64,000 nucleotides of DNA from Pseudofrankia coriaricola (lineage in GTDB: Bacteria; Actinomycetota; Actinomycetes; Frankiales; Frankiaceae): the NCBI RefSeq assembly GCF_001854805.1, contig NZ_MBLO01000080.1, positions 1 through 64,000 of the forward strand. The letters are read 5' to 3'. The notes beneath the pieces are model-generated. The model was not told the DNA's origin and made no database searches. It saw only the letters and a list, made by a program, of their open reading frames with translations. Positions 18,361-26,666 of the stretch are shown here, in pieces; position 1 is the first letter of the stretch; each line of letters begins with the position of its first letter. The position numbers were made by a program, and so were the translations under genes.

Positions 18361-20042
18361 GGCGCATCCCTGGCGGATAGCCGCCGCCGGGCGGCGCGCA
18401 GGCCGCTCGCCAGGTCGAGAGCGGTCGGCCGCCGGGCCGGATCAGGGTGCATGGCGCGGTCGAGAAGGGCGGCCAGCTCCCCGTCCGGAACCTCGTCAGG
18501 ATTCACCTCGGCCCGCTCGTCGACCGGCCGGGATGGAGGTGCCGGCGCAGGGAGGAACGCGATTGGATCATGGAGCGCCCCCGGCCTCGTTCGGACAGGG
18601 TCATCGGTGGGCGACCTCAGGAGGGGTGACGCGCCCGGTGGCTCGGGGATCGACATGCCCGTCCGTGGCGCGCCGAGCAGCGTGTCACGCACCAGCGTGG
18701 CGACCTGCCGTACGTCCAGGGCCCGCGCCTCACGGGTCGACCGGAGCTCAGTCCCGAGCGCGGCGCCGGTGGCGGGCAGACCGAAACCGGCATAGCCGAG
18801 ATCCCGTGGCAGCGCGCGCCGGCGCCTGTCCGTCACGAGGACCGTATCCGCGCTCAGCGCGCCGTGTGCCTGTCCGCGGCGGTGCAGAACCGCCAGGATC
18901 CCCGCCAGCTCGACGGCCTGCCCGAGCATCGCGGCGGCGGCGATCCGGTCGGTGGCCAGCCGAGCGGTCGCCTGCCCCGCCGCGCCGCGGTGCACCGTTC
19001 GCCAGGTCGGTGCGTGGGCGACGGTGCTCACCAGCGTCAGCCGTCCGCCTGACTCTCTCGTCAGCTCCCCGAGCAGGCGAGGCAGACCGGACTCGCCGCC
19101 GAGCGCGTCAAGAAGGCTGGCCTGGGCGGTGAGCCCGGCCCGCACGGCCCTGGCCGCGGGACTGTCCCGGCGGACGTGGAGCTGACGTATCCAGACCCGG
19201 CGCGGCGAGGGCTCGATCTCCTCCGCCACCGCTCCCCGCAGGATCCACGCGCCGTCCGGCGCCATAACCGCCTCCACTGGGGCGTGGAGCAGGTAGCGGC
19301 GCGCTCCGACAGGCAGCTCCGACCCGCCGGTCCAGGCTTCCGACCCGGGCGGCGCGGCGGCGTCCGCCCTGGTTCGCAGCAGCGTTGGCTGCCCGTCCGC
19401 CCGGGGACCGTCCCTCTGCTGGATGATCTGCCCGTAGTTGACGCCGACCGCCGTACCGCCCGGCGCGAACACGGCCCCGATCTGGTTCCCACCCGCGGCG
19501 GGCGAATCTTCTCTCGGGTCCGAGGACGGGGTGATGCCGGCTGACACAGCTGGGCCGGCCGGGCCAGCCTGGGAGCTCTCCGGGAACGGTGGCGGGCTGA
19601 CTGGCTTCGCCCGCGCGCCGCTGACGGCGAGCTCGGCGAACTTGAGCAGGTCGGCACGCGCCTTGTCCGGTGCCATGCCGAACAGGTCGAACGACACAAC
19701 CTGACCGAGTACCCCTGGTCGGCGGCACTCCTCGACCCGGGCGACGAGCAACGTGCGCCTCGCCCCGGTCGGGTCCGCTTTCCACGCCGCCTGCCACTCC
19801 GCCGATCCAAATGCCGACTGGGTATACGCCTCCGACAGCACGGCGACTGTCCGGACCGACTGCGTCACCGCCTCCATCAGGCCGACCAACCAGTTGGTTC
19901 CCGGCACGAGATCCCACGCCTGAATCAGGACCCGGTAACCGGCCGCCTCCAACGTCCAAGCGATCCATTCCGCCCACGCCTCGTCGACGCGGGTGTAGGA
20001 CACGAAGAAGTCCCAGCGAGCCTCATCGACCTCCGCCGCCAC
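18357..20042 (-). CDS. TIR domain fused to a degenerate protein-kinase-like domain
   Basis: 561 aa. Residues 9-125 form a TIR_2-type domain: DFFVSYTRVDEAWAEWI, WDLVPGTNW and LSEAYTQSAFGSAEWQAAW, where Glu82 lies where TIR NADases keep their catalytic Glu. A Pro/Ser-rich linker with the beta-like run IGAVFAPGGTAVGVNYGQI (188-206) leads to a kinase-like region (about 255-555). There the catalytic loop reads HGALSADT (393-400) instead of H-R-D-x-K-x-x-N and no proper D-F-G is seen, while the C-lobe tail MHPDPARRPT (531-540) is kept. This predicts an NAD-cleaving or signalling effector plus a pseudokinase sensor or scaffold. First gene of the three-gene operon; GTG start. Confidence 0.8.
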   Translation of the reverse strand: MAAEVDEARWDFFVSYTRVDEAWAEWIAWTLEAAGYRVLIQAWDLVPGTNWLVGLMEAVTQSVRTVAVLSEAYTQSAFGSAEWQAAWKADPTGARRTLLVARVEECRRPGVLGQVVSFDLFGMAPDKARADLLKFAELAVSGARAKPVSPPPFPESSQAGPAGPAVSAGITPSSDPREDSPAAGGNQIGAVFAPGGTAVGVNYGQIIQQRDGPRADGQPTLLRTRADAAAPPGSEAWTGGSELPVGARRYLLHAPVEAVMAPDGAWILRGAVAEEIEPSPRRVWIRQLHVRRDSPAARAVRAGLTAQASLLDALGGESGLPRLLGELTRESGGRLTLVSTVAHAPTWRTVHRGAAGQATARLATDRIAAAAMLGQAVELAGILAVLHRRGQAHGALSADTVLVTDRRRRALPRDLGYAGFGLPATGAALGTELRSTREARALDVRQVATLVRDTLLGAPRTGMSIPEPPGASPLLRSPTDDPVRTRPGALHDPIAFLPAPAPPSRPVDERAEVNPDEVPDGELAALLDRAMHPDPARRPTALDLASGLRAARRRLSARDAP

Positions 20043-20211
20043 GCCGGCCCCATCCCCGTCCGCCAGTCACGTGAATGGCGTGCAACCGTCACACACCGCA
20101 CCAACCGTGCGAATCATAGCTGGGACCGTCGCAGTCAGCCGTCGCAATGGTCCGCGCCGGCAACCGGGGATGGCGGTGTGGTGTGTGGCCGTGCTGTGCG
20201 GCCGCCGCGCC

Positions 20212-20237
20212 CGCTGACCAGGCATGCCTGGTCAGCG
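20212..20237 (-). terminator. 26-bp perfect palindrome overlapping a stop codon
   Basis: Thirteen-base arms (20212-20224 and 20225-20237) are exact reverse complements, and the TGA of the PspC/LiaF-like gene (20232-20234) lies inside. In RNA it could fold as an 11-bp stem with a CATG loop. It could serve as that gene's transcript end or as a protein-binding site in the upstream region of the TIR operon. Confidence 0.55.
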
Positions 20238-21512
20238 ATGGTCGATGGTGATGTTGCCGTCGGCGACGTCGACGTCGATCGTCACCGCCGCGCCCGTGGC
20301 GCCGTCCGGCGGCAGGATCGTCTGGCTGGTCCCGGCCCCGCGCCGCCGGTCGCCCCAGCCACGGTCACCTTCGGTGAAGGAGCCGGCGCCGTCGACCGTG
20401 ACGTCGCCCAGATGCACGTCGGCCTTGACGGTCGCGTTCATCGCCTCCGGCAGGAGCAGCCGGACCTGTCCCGCGCCGAGGGTGACATGGATGTCCTGGG
20501 CCGGCCCCGGCGTGACGTGACGCAGGTCGAGCACGCTCTGGCCGAAGGCAAGCCGGTAGTCGCCCCGCAGGTCGGCGGCCGCGACCGGCGTCCAGACCCG
20601 CTGTCCGACCCCGTCATGCAGGCTCGCCCGCGTCCCGCCGAACGCGGCGGTGCCGAGTGCCGCGACCACCAGCAGCGGGAGCAACGACCATGGGGTGCGG
20701 CGCAGCACCGCGCCCAGCAGCAACGTGACCAGGGCGATCCCGCCGATGACCCAGAAGTAGACCGGTAGCCAGATTCCCACGAGGGCATCGGTCACGCCGA
20801 GGACGGTCAGCGTCGCCACCAGTGTCGTGAGCGCCGCCACCCGCAGCGGCCAGGACCGCCGGCGCCGTGCGCGCGCCGCCTGCCGAGCCTCGCTCAGCCA
20901 GGCCCGCGCCTCGCCGGTCCAGGCAGGCGGCACGGCAGCCGGGCCCTTGTCGAGGCGCACGGCCGTCGCCTCGCCCGAGGCAGTTGCCTCGCCCGAGGCC
21001 GGCGGTCCGGTGGGTCTCTCCCCCGGGGCCAGGGACCCGGACGGCGCCATCGAAGCGGGACGGCGCCAGCCGCCGTCCCTGGTCCCGATGAGCAGCAGCG
21101 GCACGACGACCAGCACGAGCAGGGGCCACACCGGGTGCGGCGACCACCAGCTGAAGGCGACACCCCACAGCAGGAGGCCGCCGGCCACGGCCACCAGCCA
21201 CGGCGGGATGTGGTGTCGACGCAGGCCGTCGACCCAGCCGTCGACGGGTGCGTGTTCGGTGCCCTCGGCCGGGATGCCCGCCCACGCGACCGCATAGGCG
21301 AGCACGCCGGCGCCGCCGAAGAACGCGGACACGGCGAACAGGACTCGGAACAGCACCGGGTCGACGCCGGCGTACTCGCCGAGCCCGCCGGCGATGCCGG
21401 CGCCGACGCGATCGGTGGCGCTGCGACGTAGCCGGCGCCGCGGCGCCGCGGACGCCGTGGGCGGTGCGGACGCCGTGGGCGGTGCCACGGGGGTTTCGGG
21501 ATCTGTGGTCAT
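20232..21512 (-). CDS. PspC-domain membrane protein with LiaF-like C-terminal domain
   Basis: 426 aa. Residues 33-80 form the PspC domain (GAGIAGGLGEYAGVDPVLFR then GAGVLAYAVAWAGIP). Further membrane helices lie near 105-145 and 225-290, and the C-terminal ~110 residues are a beta-repeat domain like LiaF (YRLAFGQSVLDLRHV, VRLLLPEAMNATVKADVHLG, DGNITIDHR). Such proteins sense or buffer envelope stress and often sit beside a matching kinase. The divergent neighbour is such a kinase with its own PspC segment, so this is probably its accessory regulator. The two start codons are about 125 bp apart, a shared control region. Confidence 0.8.
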   Translation of the reverse strand: MTTDPETPVAPPTASAPPTASAAPRRRLRRSATDRVGAGIAGGLGEYAGVDPVLFRVLFAVSAFFGGAGVLAYAVAWAGIPAEGTEHAPVDGWVDGLRRHHIPPWLVAVAGGLLLWGVAFSWWSPHPVWPLLVLVVVPLLLIGTRDGGWRRPASMAPSGSLAPGERPTGPPASGEATASGEATAVRLDKGPAAVPPAWTGEARAWLSEARQAARARRRRSWPLRVAALTTLVATLTVLGVTDALVGIWLPVYFWVIGGIALVTLLLGAVLRRTPWSLLPLLVVAALGTAAFGGTRASLHDGVGQRVWTPVAAADLRGDYRLAFGQSVLDLRHVTPGPAQDIHVTLGAGQVRLLLPEAMNATVKADVHLGDVTVDGAGSFTEGDRGWGDRRRGAGTSQTILPPDGATGAAVTIDVDVADGNITIDHR

Positions 21513-21637
21513 AGTGGCTATACGTTGCGGGCCGCGGGGCGCCAGCGCATCGGGTGAACCCCTGATTTCGACCCTGAGCCCGCGTCTGGGGGCAACTCCT
21601 GATACCAGGCGGCGGCCTGAGCCGGAATCATGGCTCT

Positions 21638-22813
21638 GTGACCCGGAGCCTGCCCACCACCCGCGTTCTCTACCGGCGTCCGGACGTGGGCTGGGCCGGC
21701 GGTGTCATCGCGGGGATCGCGCTGCACACGGGCCTGCGTCGCCGGGCGGTCGCCCTGGTCTTCCTCGCCCTGGCGGTCAGTGGCGGCCTTGGCATCGCGC
21801 TCTACGCGACCTACTGGATCGTGTTGCCCACCCCGGAGGGCGCCCGGCGCTCGCGGCTGCCGCGTCCCGTCGAGTTCGCGCTGCTCGCCGTGGTCGTGCT
21901 CGCGGCCACCGCGCTGCTCGCCACCAGGGTCGCCGGCGCCACGCTGTTCGTGCCGACCCTGCTGGCCTGCATCGGCGGCGCGACGATCTGGCGCCAGGCG
22001 GCCGGCCCGGACCGCGAGCGCTGGCTGCGGGTCTCGCGCAGCACGGTCGGCGCACCGCCCGCCGACCGGATGGGACGGCTGCGCCTGGCCGTCGGGGCTG
22101 TCCTGGTGTTCGCCGGGGGTGTCCTCGTCCTGCACCGGGCGAACGTGAACGCCCTCCGGGACGGGCTGTGGGCGACGGGAGTGACCGCGGTCGGCCTGGC
22201 CCTCCTCGGCGGGCCCTGGTGGATCCGGCTGACGTCCCAGCTTGGCGCGGAGCGCGCCGAACGGATCCGCGGCCAGGAGCGCGCCGACATAGCGGCACAC
22301 CTGCACGACTCCGTCCTGCAGACCCTCGCCCTCATCCAGCGCAACGCGGATTCGCCACGTGAGGTGACCCGCCTCGCGCGCGGGCAGGAACGCGAGCTGC
22401 GCGGCCTGCTCTACGGGACGCGCGCCGCGGGCGGCCAGCTTGGCGACGAGCTGCGCACGGCCGCCGCCGAGGTCGAGGACGCGTACGCGGTCAGGGTGGA
22501 CGTCGTCGTGGTCGGTGATCTCGTCCTGGACGACGCGCTGGCGGCGGCCTGCGCCGCGGCCCGCGAGGCGATGGTCAACGCCGCGAGGCATTCCGGGGCC
22601 ACGGACGTCTCGCTGTACGCCGAGGTCGAGACCGACGCCGTCAGCGTCTTCGTCAGGGATCGCGGGATCGGCTTCGAGCCGGACGCGGTCGCCGAGGACC
22701 GGCAGGGCGTGCGCGGCTCGATCATCGGCCGCGTCGAGCGCAACGGCGGGACGGTCTCGATCCGCAGCAGCCCTGGCGGTGGAACGGAAGTAGCGATAAG
22801 GATGCGGCGATGA
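21638..22813 (+). CDS. PspC-type sensor histidine kinase
   Basis: 391 aa. The N-terminal PspC segment (VLYRRPDVGWAGGVIAGIAL) precedes membrane helices to about residue 190. The dimerisation segment is RADIAAHLHDSVLQTLALIQ with the phospho-acceptor His in HLHDSVLQ, typical of the HisKA_3 (NarX/DesK) class. The ATPase domain follows (AREAMVNAARHSG, FVRDRGIGFEPD, SSPGGGTEVAIRM). GTG 21638 is used. The stop overlaps the response-regulator start (ATGA at 22810), giving a coupled pair. Paired with the divergent PspC/LiaF-like gene for envelope-stress signalling. Confidence 0.85.
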   Translation: MTRSLPTTRVLYRRPDVGWAGGVIAGIALHTGLRRRAVALVFLALAVSGGLGIALYATYWIVLPTPEGARRSRLPRPVEFALLAVVVLAATALLATRVAGATLFVPTLLACIGGATIWRQAAGPDRERWLRVSRSTVGAPPADRMGRLRLAVGAVLVFAGGVLVLHRANVNALRDGLWATGVTAVGLALLGGPWWIRLTSQLGAERAERIRGQERADIAAHLHDSVLQTLALIQRNADSPREVTRLARGQERELRGLLYGTRAAGGQLGDELRTAAAEVEDAYAVRVDVVVVGDLVLDDALAAACAAAREAMVNAARHSGATDVSLYAEVETDAVSVFVRDRGIGFEPDAVAEDRQGVRGSIIGRVERNGGTVSIRSSPGGGTEVAIRMRR

Positions 22814-23460
22814 CGACGGTCTATCTGGTCGACGACCACGCCATGTTCCGGGCGGGCGTCCGCGCCGAGCTCGGCGGGCGGGTCGAGGTCGTCGGCGAGG
22901 CGGCGACGCCCGCCGACGCCGTCGCGGGCATCGTGGCGAGCAGGCCGCAGGTCGTCCTGCTCGACGTGCACATGCCGGACGGAGGCGGTCTCGCCGTCCT
23001 GCGGCAGGTGGGCGAACGCCTGCCGGCCACGCGCTTCCTGGCGCTCTCCGTCTCGGACGCGGCCGAGGACGTCATCGCGCTGATCCGCGCGGGCGCCCGT
23101 GGCTATGTCACCAAGACGATCTCCGCCGATGATCTTGCAGACGCCGTCGAGCGGGTGGCGGGCGGGGACGTCGTGTTCAGCCCGCTGCTGGCGGGCTTCG
23201 TCCTGGACGCCTTCCGGGACGCCCCGGCCGCGCCGTCCGTCGCGGCGGCCGCCACCGACGCGGACTTCGACCAGCTCACGCCGCGTGAGCGTGAGGTACT
23301 GCGGCTGTTGGCCCGCGGGTACGCCTACAAGGAGATCGCGGCCGAGCTGTTCATCTCGGTCAAGACCGTCGAGACGCACGCGTCCAACGTCCTGCGCAAG
23401 CTGCGGCTGTCCAGCCGCCATCAGCTCACCCGCTGGGCGGCCGACCGCCGGATCACCTAG
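22810..23460 (+). CDS. NarL/FixJ-type response regulator
   Basis: 216 aa. The receiver domain has acidic residues VYLVDDHAMFRAGVRAEL, phospho-acceptor Asp in QVVLLDVHMPDGGGL, and the conserved Lys in GYVTKTISADDL. The LuxR-type HTH is complete: LTPREREVLRLLARGYAYKE followed by SVKTVETHASNVLRKL. Cognate partner of the kinase it overlaps; probable targets include the divergent PspC/LiaF-like gene. A large hairpin follows its stop. Confidence 0.9.
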   Translation: MTTVYLVDDHAMFRAGVRAELGGRVEVVGEAATPADAVAGIVASRPQVVLLDVHMPDGGGLAVLRQVGERLPATRFLALSVSDAAEDVIALIRAGARGYVTKTISADDLADAVERVAGGDVVFSPLLAGFVLDAFRDAPAAPSVAAAATDADFDQLTPREREVLRLLARGYAYKEIAAELFISVKTVETHASNVLRKLRLSSRHQLTRWAADRRIT

Positions 23461-23463
23461 CGC

Positions 23464-23506
23464 GCCGCGGCTGGGACGCCACTGTGGTGGCGTTCCCAGC
23501 CGCGGC
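23464..23506. terminator. Bidirectional terminator hairpin between convergent genes
   Basis: A near-perfect stem (23464-23482 with 23487-23506, one bulged base) has a TGTG loop. It lies just after the response regulator stop and before the stop of the convergent GlsB-like gene. Confidence 0.75.
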
Positions 23507-23560
23507 ACCCGACGGGCGCTGAACGCCCTCCCATTTCACGGTTGTGTGGGTGAGACGCGT

Positions 23561-23875
23561 TCAGCGTGGGACGCGCCGACGGCTGGTGGTGCGGCGTCGG
23601 CTGGTGTGGCTGCGGCGACGGCTGGTGGGCCGGTAGATCAGTAGAAGAATGATCGCACCGATGATGGAGCCGATGACGCCGGACGGCTGCAGGGCGCCCT
23701 CGCTGAGGTCCTTGTCGAAAAGAACGTAACCCAGGAATCCGCCGATGAACGAGCCGACGACACCCAGGAGAATCGTCGTCGGAACTCCCATCGGGTCAGG
23801 TCCGGGCACGAGAAGACGCGCGACCGCGCCGGCGATGAGACCGAGCACAATCCAGGAGATGATGGTCACGAGCAC
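23561..23875 (-). CDS. GlsB/YeaQ/YmgE-family small membrane protein
   Basis: 104 aa with three hydrophobic helices and the family pattern IISWIVLGLIAGAVARLL, PTTILLGVVGSFIGGFLGYV and SGVIGSIIGAIILLLIY. It is an inner-membrane stress-response (transglycosylase-associated) family with no known activity. The C-terminus is a Ser/Arg repeat tail (TSRRRSHTSRRR). GGAGG at 23882-23886 sits six bases before GTG 23875, which I prefer to an in-frame start at 23899 or GTG 23869. Confidence 0.8.
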   Translation of the reverse strand: MLVTIISWIVLGLIAGAVARLLVPGPDPMGVPTTILLGVVGSFIGGFLGYVLFDKDLSEGALQPSGVIGSIIGAIILLLIYRPTSRRRSHTSRRRTTSRRRVPR

Positions 23876-24140
23876 GGGATCCTCCAGGTGGGAAACCATC
23901 TTCGGCGATCATCCGTCGTGTTATCGGGAGCTTTACCCCACCGGCCCCGCGGCTCAAACAAAGAAATTTGCGCATACCACCATCAGCACCTTGGCATGCG
24001 CCCCCCGAAACCCACACACCCACATTGACGCCAGGATGAAATCAGCACGTCACCTTATGTAGTGGATTCGGATCATCGAGTAGACCCCGACTACCTCGCG
24101 TGTTCGATGGCGACCTCCAGGCCACCAGCGGTCCCGGAGG

Positions 24141-25184
24141 TCAAGACCGCGCGGCTTGGCCCACGGGGGCGCGCCCGGCGTCACTCTCCCCGGCGACGAG
24201 CTGGTGGACGAGGCGCATCTTGTCCAGCGCGGGGGGCGGGAGAACGAACGGATAGAGGTCCGGGTGACCCATGGATCTGTTGATCATATTGAGTGACCAG
24301 GCCAGCGGCAGCCACAGTTCGATGATGCGTCTGAACCCGACGTCGCCGACGAGCGGAGCCGCCAGGGTGGCACCGGCGGGAGCGAAGCCGAACGCGGCGG
24401 CGGTATCGAGAGTGTCGCGGATATGGAGGTAGTGCGCGAAGGTCTCGGCCCAGTCCTCGGCTGGGTGCATGGTGGCGTAGGCGGAGACGTAGGTATCCTG
24501 CCAGCCGTTTGGCGGGCCCTTTTGGTAATGCCGGTCCAGGGCGGCCTGATAGTCGGCGTCGGGGTCGCCGAACAGCGTTGTGAACCGTTCCTTGCCGTCG
24601 CCGCTGTCGGTGAGGACCGTGAAGTAGTAGTGACCGACCTCGTGCCGGAAGTGGCCGAGCAGGGTGCGGTAGGGCTCGGCCATCGACACACGCAACTGCT
24701 CGCGGTGCACATCGTCGCCCTCGGCCAGGTCCAGGGTGATCACCCCGTTGGCATGGCCAGTGACGACATGCTCATGGCTACTGGAGAGCAGGTCGAAACA
24801 CAGTCCGGTCTCGGGGTTGACGTCCCGCCCTCGAAGCGGGAGGCCCAGCTCGGTCAGCTCGAACACCAGCCGCCGTTTGGCCGCTTCGGCCTCGGCGAAG
24901 TCCGGCAGCGCGTCCCGATCGGTATCGGCGGGCCGTGTGCGGGTCAGCGCACACGACCTACACAGTCCGGACGGGCGCTCAACTGGAGCAAGCCAGTTAC
25001 AGGCGGCAACGCCAACGTTCGCGCACCTGGACGCTCCACCGCCCTCGGCGCGGGCCCCCTCGGCGGTCAGGATGGCGAACGAGCGCGCGTCGAGGTCGAA
25101 GCCGATGCTGCTGTGGCAGCCCAGGCAGCGCGAGTTCTCGAACGTCAGCTGCTGCCCGCACCTCGGGCACGCGAAATCACGCAT
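24141..25184 (-). CDS. Putative zinc metallopeptidase with N-terminal zinc ribbon
   Basis: 347 aa. Two CxxC pairs at the N-terminus (Cys6/Cys9 and Cys20/Cys23, FACPRCGQQLT and RCLGCHSS) form a zinc ribbon, followed by further Cys at 54, 62, 75 and 78. The active-site motif is HFRHEVGHYYF, with H-E-V-G-H at 181-185, and a downstream acidic segment HPAEDWAETFAHYLHIRDTL supplies likely further ligands. This matches the putative zinc-binding metallopeptidase family (DUF2248-like); substrates are not known. No signal peptide, so cytoplasmic. Isolated between a GlsB-like gene and a divergent gene. Confidence 0.75.
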   Translation of the reverse strand: MRDFACPRCGQQLTFENSRCLGCHSSIGFDLDARSFAILTAEGARAEGGGASRCANVGVAACNWLAPVERPSGLCRSCALTRTRPADTDRDALPDFAEAEAAKRRLVFELTELGLPLRGRDVNPETGLCFDLLSSSHEHVVTGHANGVITLDLAEGDDVHREQLRVSMAEPYRTLLGHFRHEVGHYYFTVLTDSGDGKERFTTLFGDPDADYQAALDRHYQKGPPNGWQDTYVSAYATMHPAEDWAETFAHYLHIRDTLDTAAAFGFAPAGATLAAPLVGDVGFRRIIELWLPLAWSLNMINRSMGHPDLYPFVLPPPALDKMRLVHQLVAGESDAGRAPVGQAARS

Positions 25185-25484
25185 GGCCGATGTCTCTCAG
25201 CAACGAACGACGCCGAGCGGCTCGTGCCACGGCCTTAGGCCGCGATGCCGCGTCATAGATCACCTGGTCAGTGTGTCACCACGATGCAGCGCGCCAACCC
25301 AGGAGCCCTTTCACGCACGCGACCGCGATGGTGAGGCCGCTCTTCGCCCGTCCCCGCACTCCCATCCCGCTGTGACGGACCACGGCCGCGGCCGCTGGCA
25401 GTGGCTCCCCGGGTGAGGCCTGCTCATCAGGTGCCATGGGAAATCCGGTGGAAGGCTCCGGAGCGGCGCTGTTACCGTCCAGCC
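25185..25484. other. Divergent promoter region, nothing else seen
   Basis: This 300-base stretch separates the divergent metallopeptidase and DUF1330-like genes. I see no convincing ORF, repeat or terminator in it. Confidence 0.3.
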
Positions 25485-25901
25485 GTGTACCTGGACCCGT
25501 CGGACGAGAACGCCCGACTGTTCTTCGCCCGCGGCATCGAGGGTCCGCTGACGATGCTGAACCTGCTCCGGTTCCGCGACTGGGCCGACTACTCGGCTCA
25601 CCCGGACCTCGCGCCCCCGGAGCGGATCTCCGGCTCCGCCGCCTACGACCGCTACGTCCGGCACACCCTGCCGTACCTGGCGGCCAGCGGCGGTTCGGTC
25701 GAGTTCTTCGGCACCGGTGGTCACCCGTTCGTCGGTCCGACCGACGAACGGTGGGACCTCGCCATGCTGATCCGCCAGGCCAGCGTGGCCGACTTCCTCG
25801 CGTTCGCCTCGAACGAGGGCTACGTCGCCGGCATCGGCCACCGGACGGCCGCGCTGGTGGATTCCCGACTGATCCCGCTGGTCGACCGCCCCCTGCCCTG
25901 A
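25485..25901 (+). CDS. DUF1330-like small protein
   Basis: 138 aa. The sequence PLTMLNLLRFRDWADY, then ISGSAAYDRYVRHTLPYLAASGG and a closing segment with FASNEGYVAGIGHRTAALVDSRL, has the ferredoxin-like, dimeric alpha/beta-barrel pattern of DUF1330 and related proteins. Biochemical role unknown. GTG 25485 begins the family-like part; the 28 in-frame residues upstream do not fit. Confidence 0.6.
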   Translation: MYLDPSDENARLFFARGIEGPLTMLNLLRFRDWADYSAHPDLAPPERISGSAAYDRYVRHTLPYLAASGGSVEFFGTGGHPFVGPTDERWDLAMLIRQASVADFLAFASNEGYVAGIGHRTAALVDSRLIPLVDRPLP

Positions 25902-25999
25902 CCAGCGAAACTGTGTTCCTGCGCCCTTCAGGGTACGTCGCGGCGCCGGTCGAAGATCGCCAAGGTTTCCGGAGAGCGACGGGTAGGACGCTGTCGACG

Positions 26000-26359
26000 T
26001 CAGCCCTTGCCGCTCAGGATGCAGAACTCGTTGCCGGCCGGGTCCGCGAGCACCACCCACGACTCTTCGCCCGTCTGCCCGACGTCCGCTCGCGTGGCCC
26101 CGAGGGCCAGCAGCCGCTCGACCTCGGCCCGCTGTTCGTCGGGCGACGACGGGGTCAGGTCGAGATGCAGCCGGTTCTTGACGGTCTTGGCCTCGGGCAC
26201 CAGGCCGAACAGCAGCTTCACCGAGCTGTCCGGCGAGACGACGATCCACTCGCCGTCCTGGTCGGACTCGGCGCTGACGCCGAAGACGTCGGCCCAGAAA
26301 CTAGCGACCGGGGCCGGGTCGGCGCAGTCGACCACAAGCCACTTCCAGCTGAGTGCCAC
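26000..26359 (-). CDS. VOC-superfamily (glyoxalase/bleomycin-resistance-like) protein
   Basis: 119 aa, a single VOC protein. It shows KWLVVDCADPAPVASFWADV, NRLHLDLTPSSPDEQRAEVE and SWVVLADPAGNEFCIL; the His in HLDL and Glu in NEFCIL correspond to VOC metal ligands. Substrate unknown. AGGAGG at 26366-26371 and GTG 26359 define the start. Confidence 0.8.
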   Translation of the reverse strand: MALSWKWLVVDCADPAPVASFWADVFGVSAESDQDGEWIVVSPDSSVKLLFGLVPEAKTVKNRLHLDLTPSSPDEQRAEVERLLALGATRADVGQTGEESWVVLADPAGNEFCILSGKG

Positions 26360-26666
26360 GTTGAACCTCCTCGCTACCGCCTGATCCAGCGGATTGACGG
26401 ACGTTGGATACCCAGGTCCCGCCAGGAATCACGTCGGTGTCCCAGCGGCCGCGGCGCGGACGGGCGCCAAGTCACCGACGGCCGCTCCGCGTGCGGGCGA
26501 CAGCGCGCCGAAATCCCTGGATCGGATCATCAGACTCCGCGCGCGATGGCAGGTCATCGGCGCGCCTCAAAGGGATTTTCACACCTCGTTGCCGCCCGTT
26601 CGAAGCGTTCGCGGGCACCAGGCCGGTCGGCATCAGGAGTTGGCCAGGTCCGCGATCGCTTGGAGA
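26360..26666. other. Stretch without a supported gene
   Basis: No gene or clear structure is visible between the VOC gene and the TetR gene apart from the VOC ribosome site at its left end. Confidence 0.3.
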
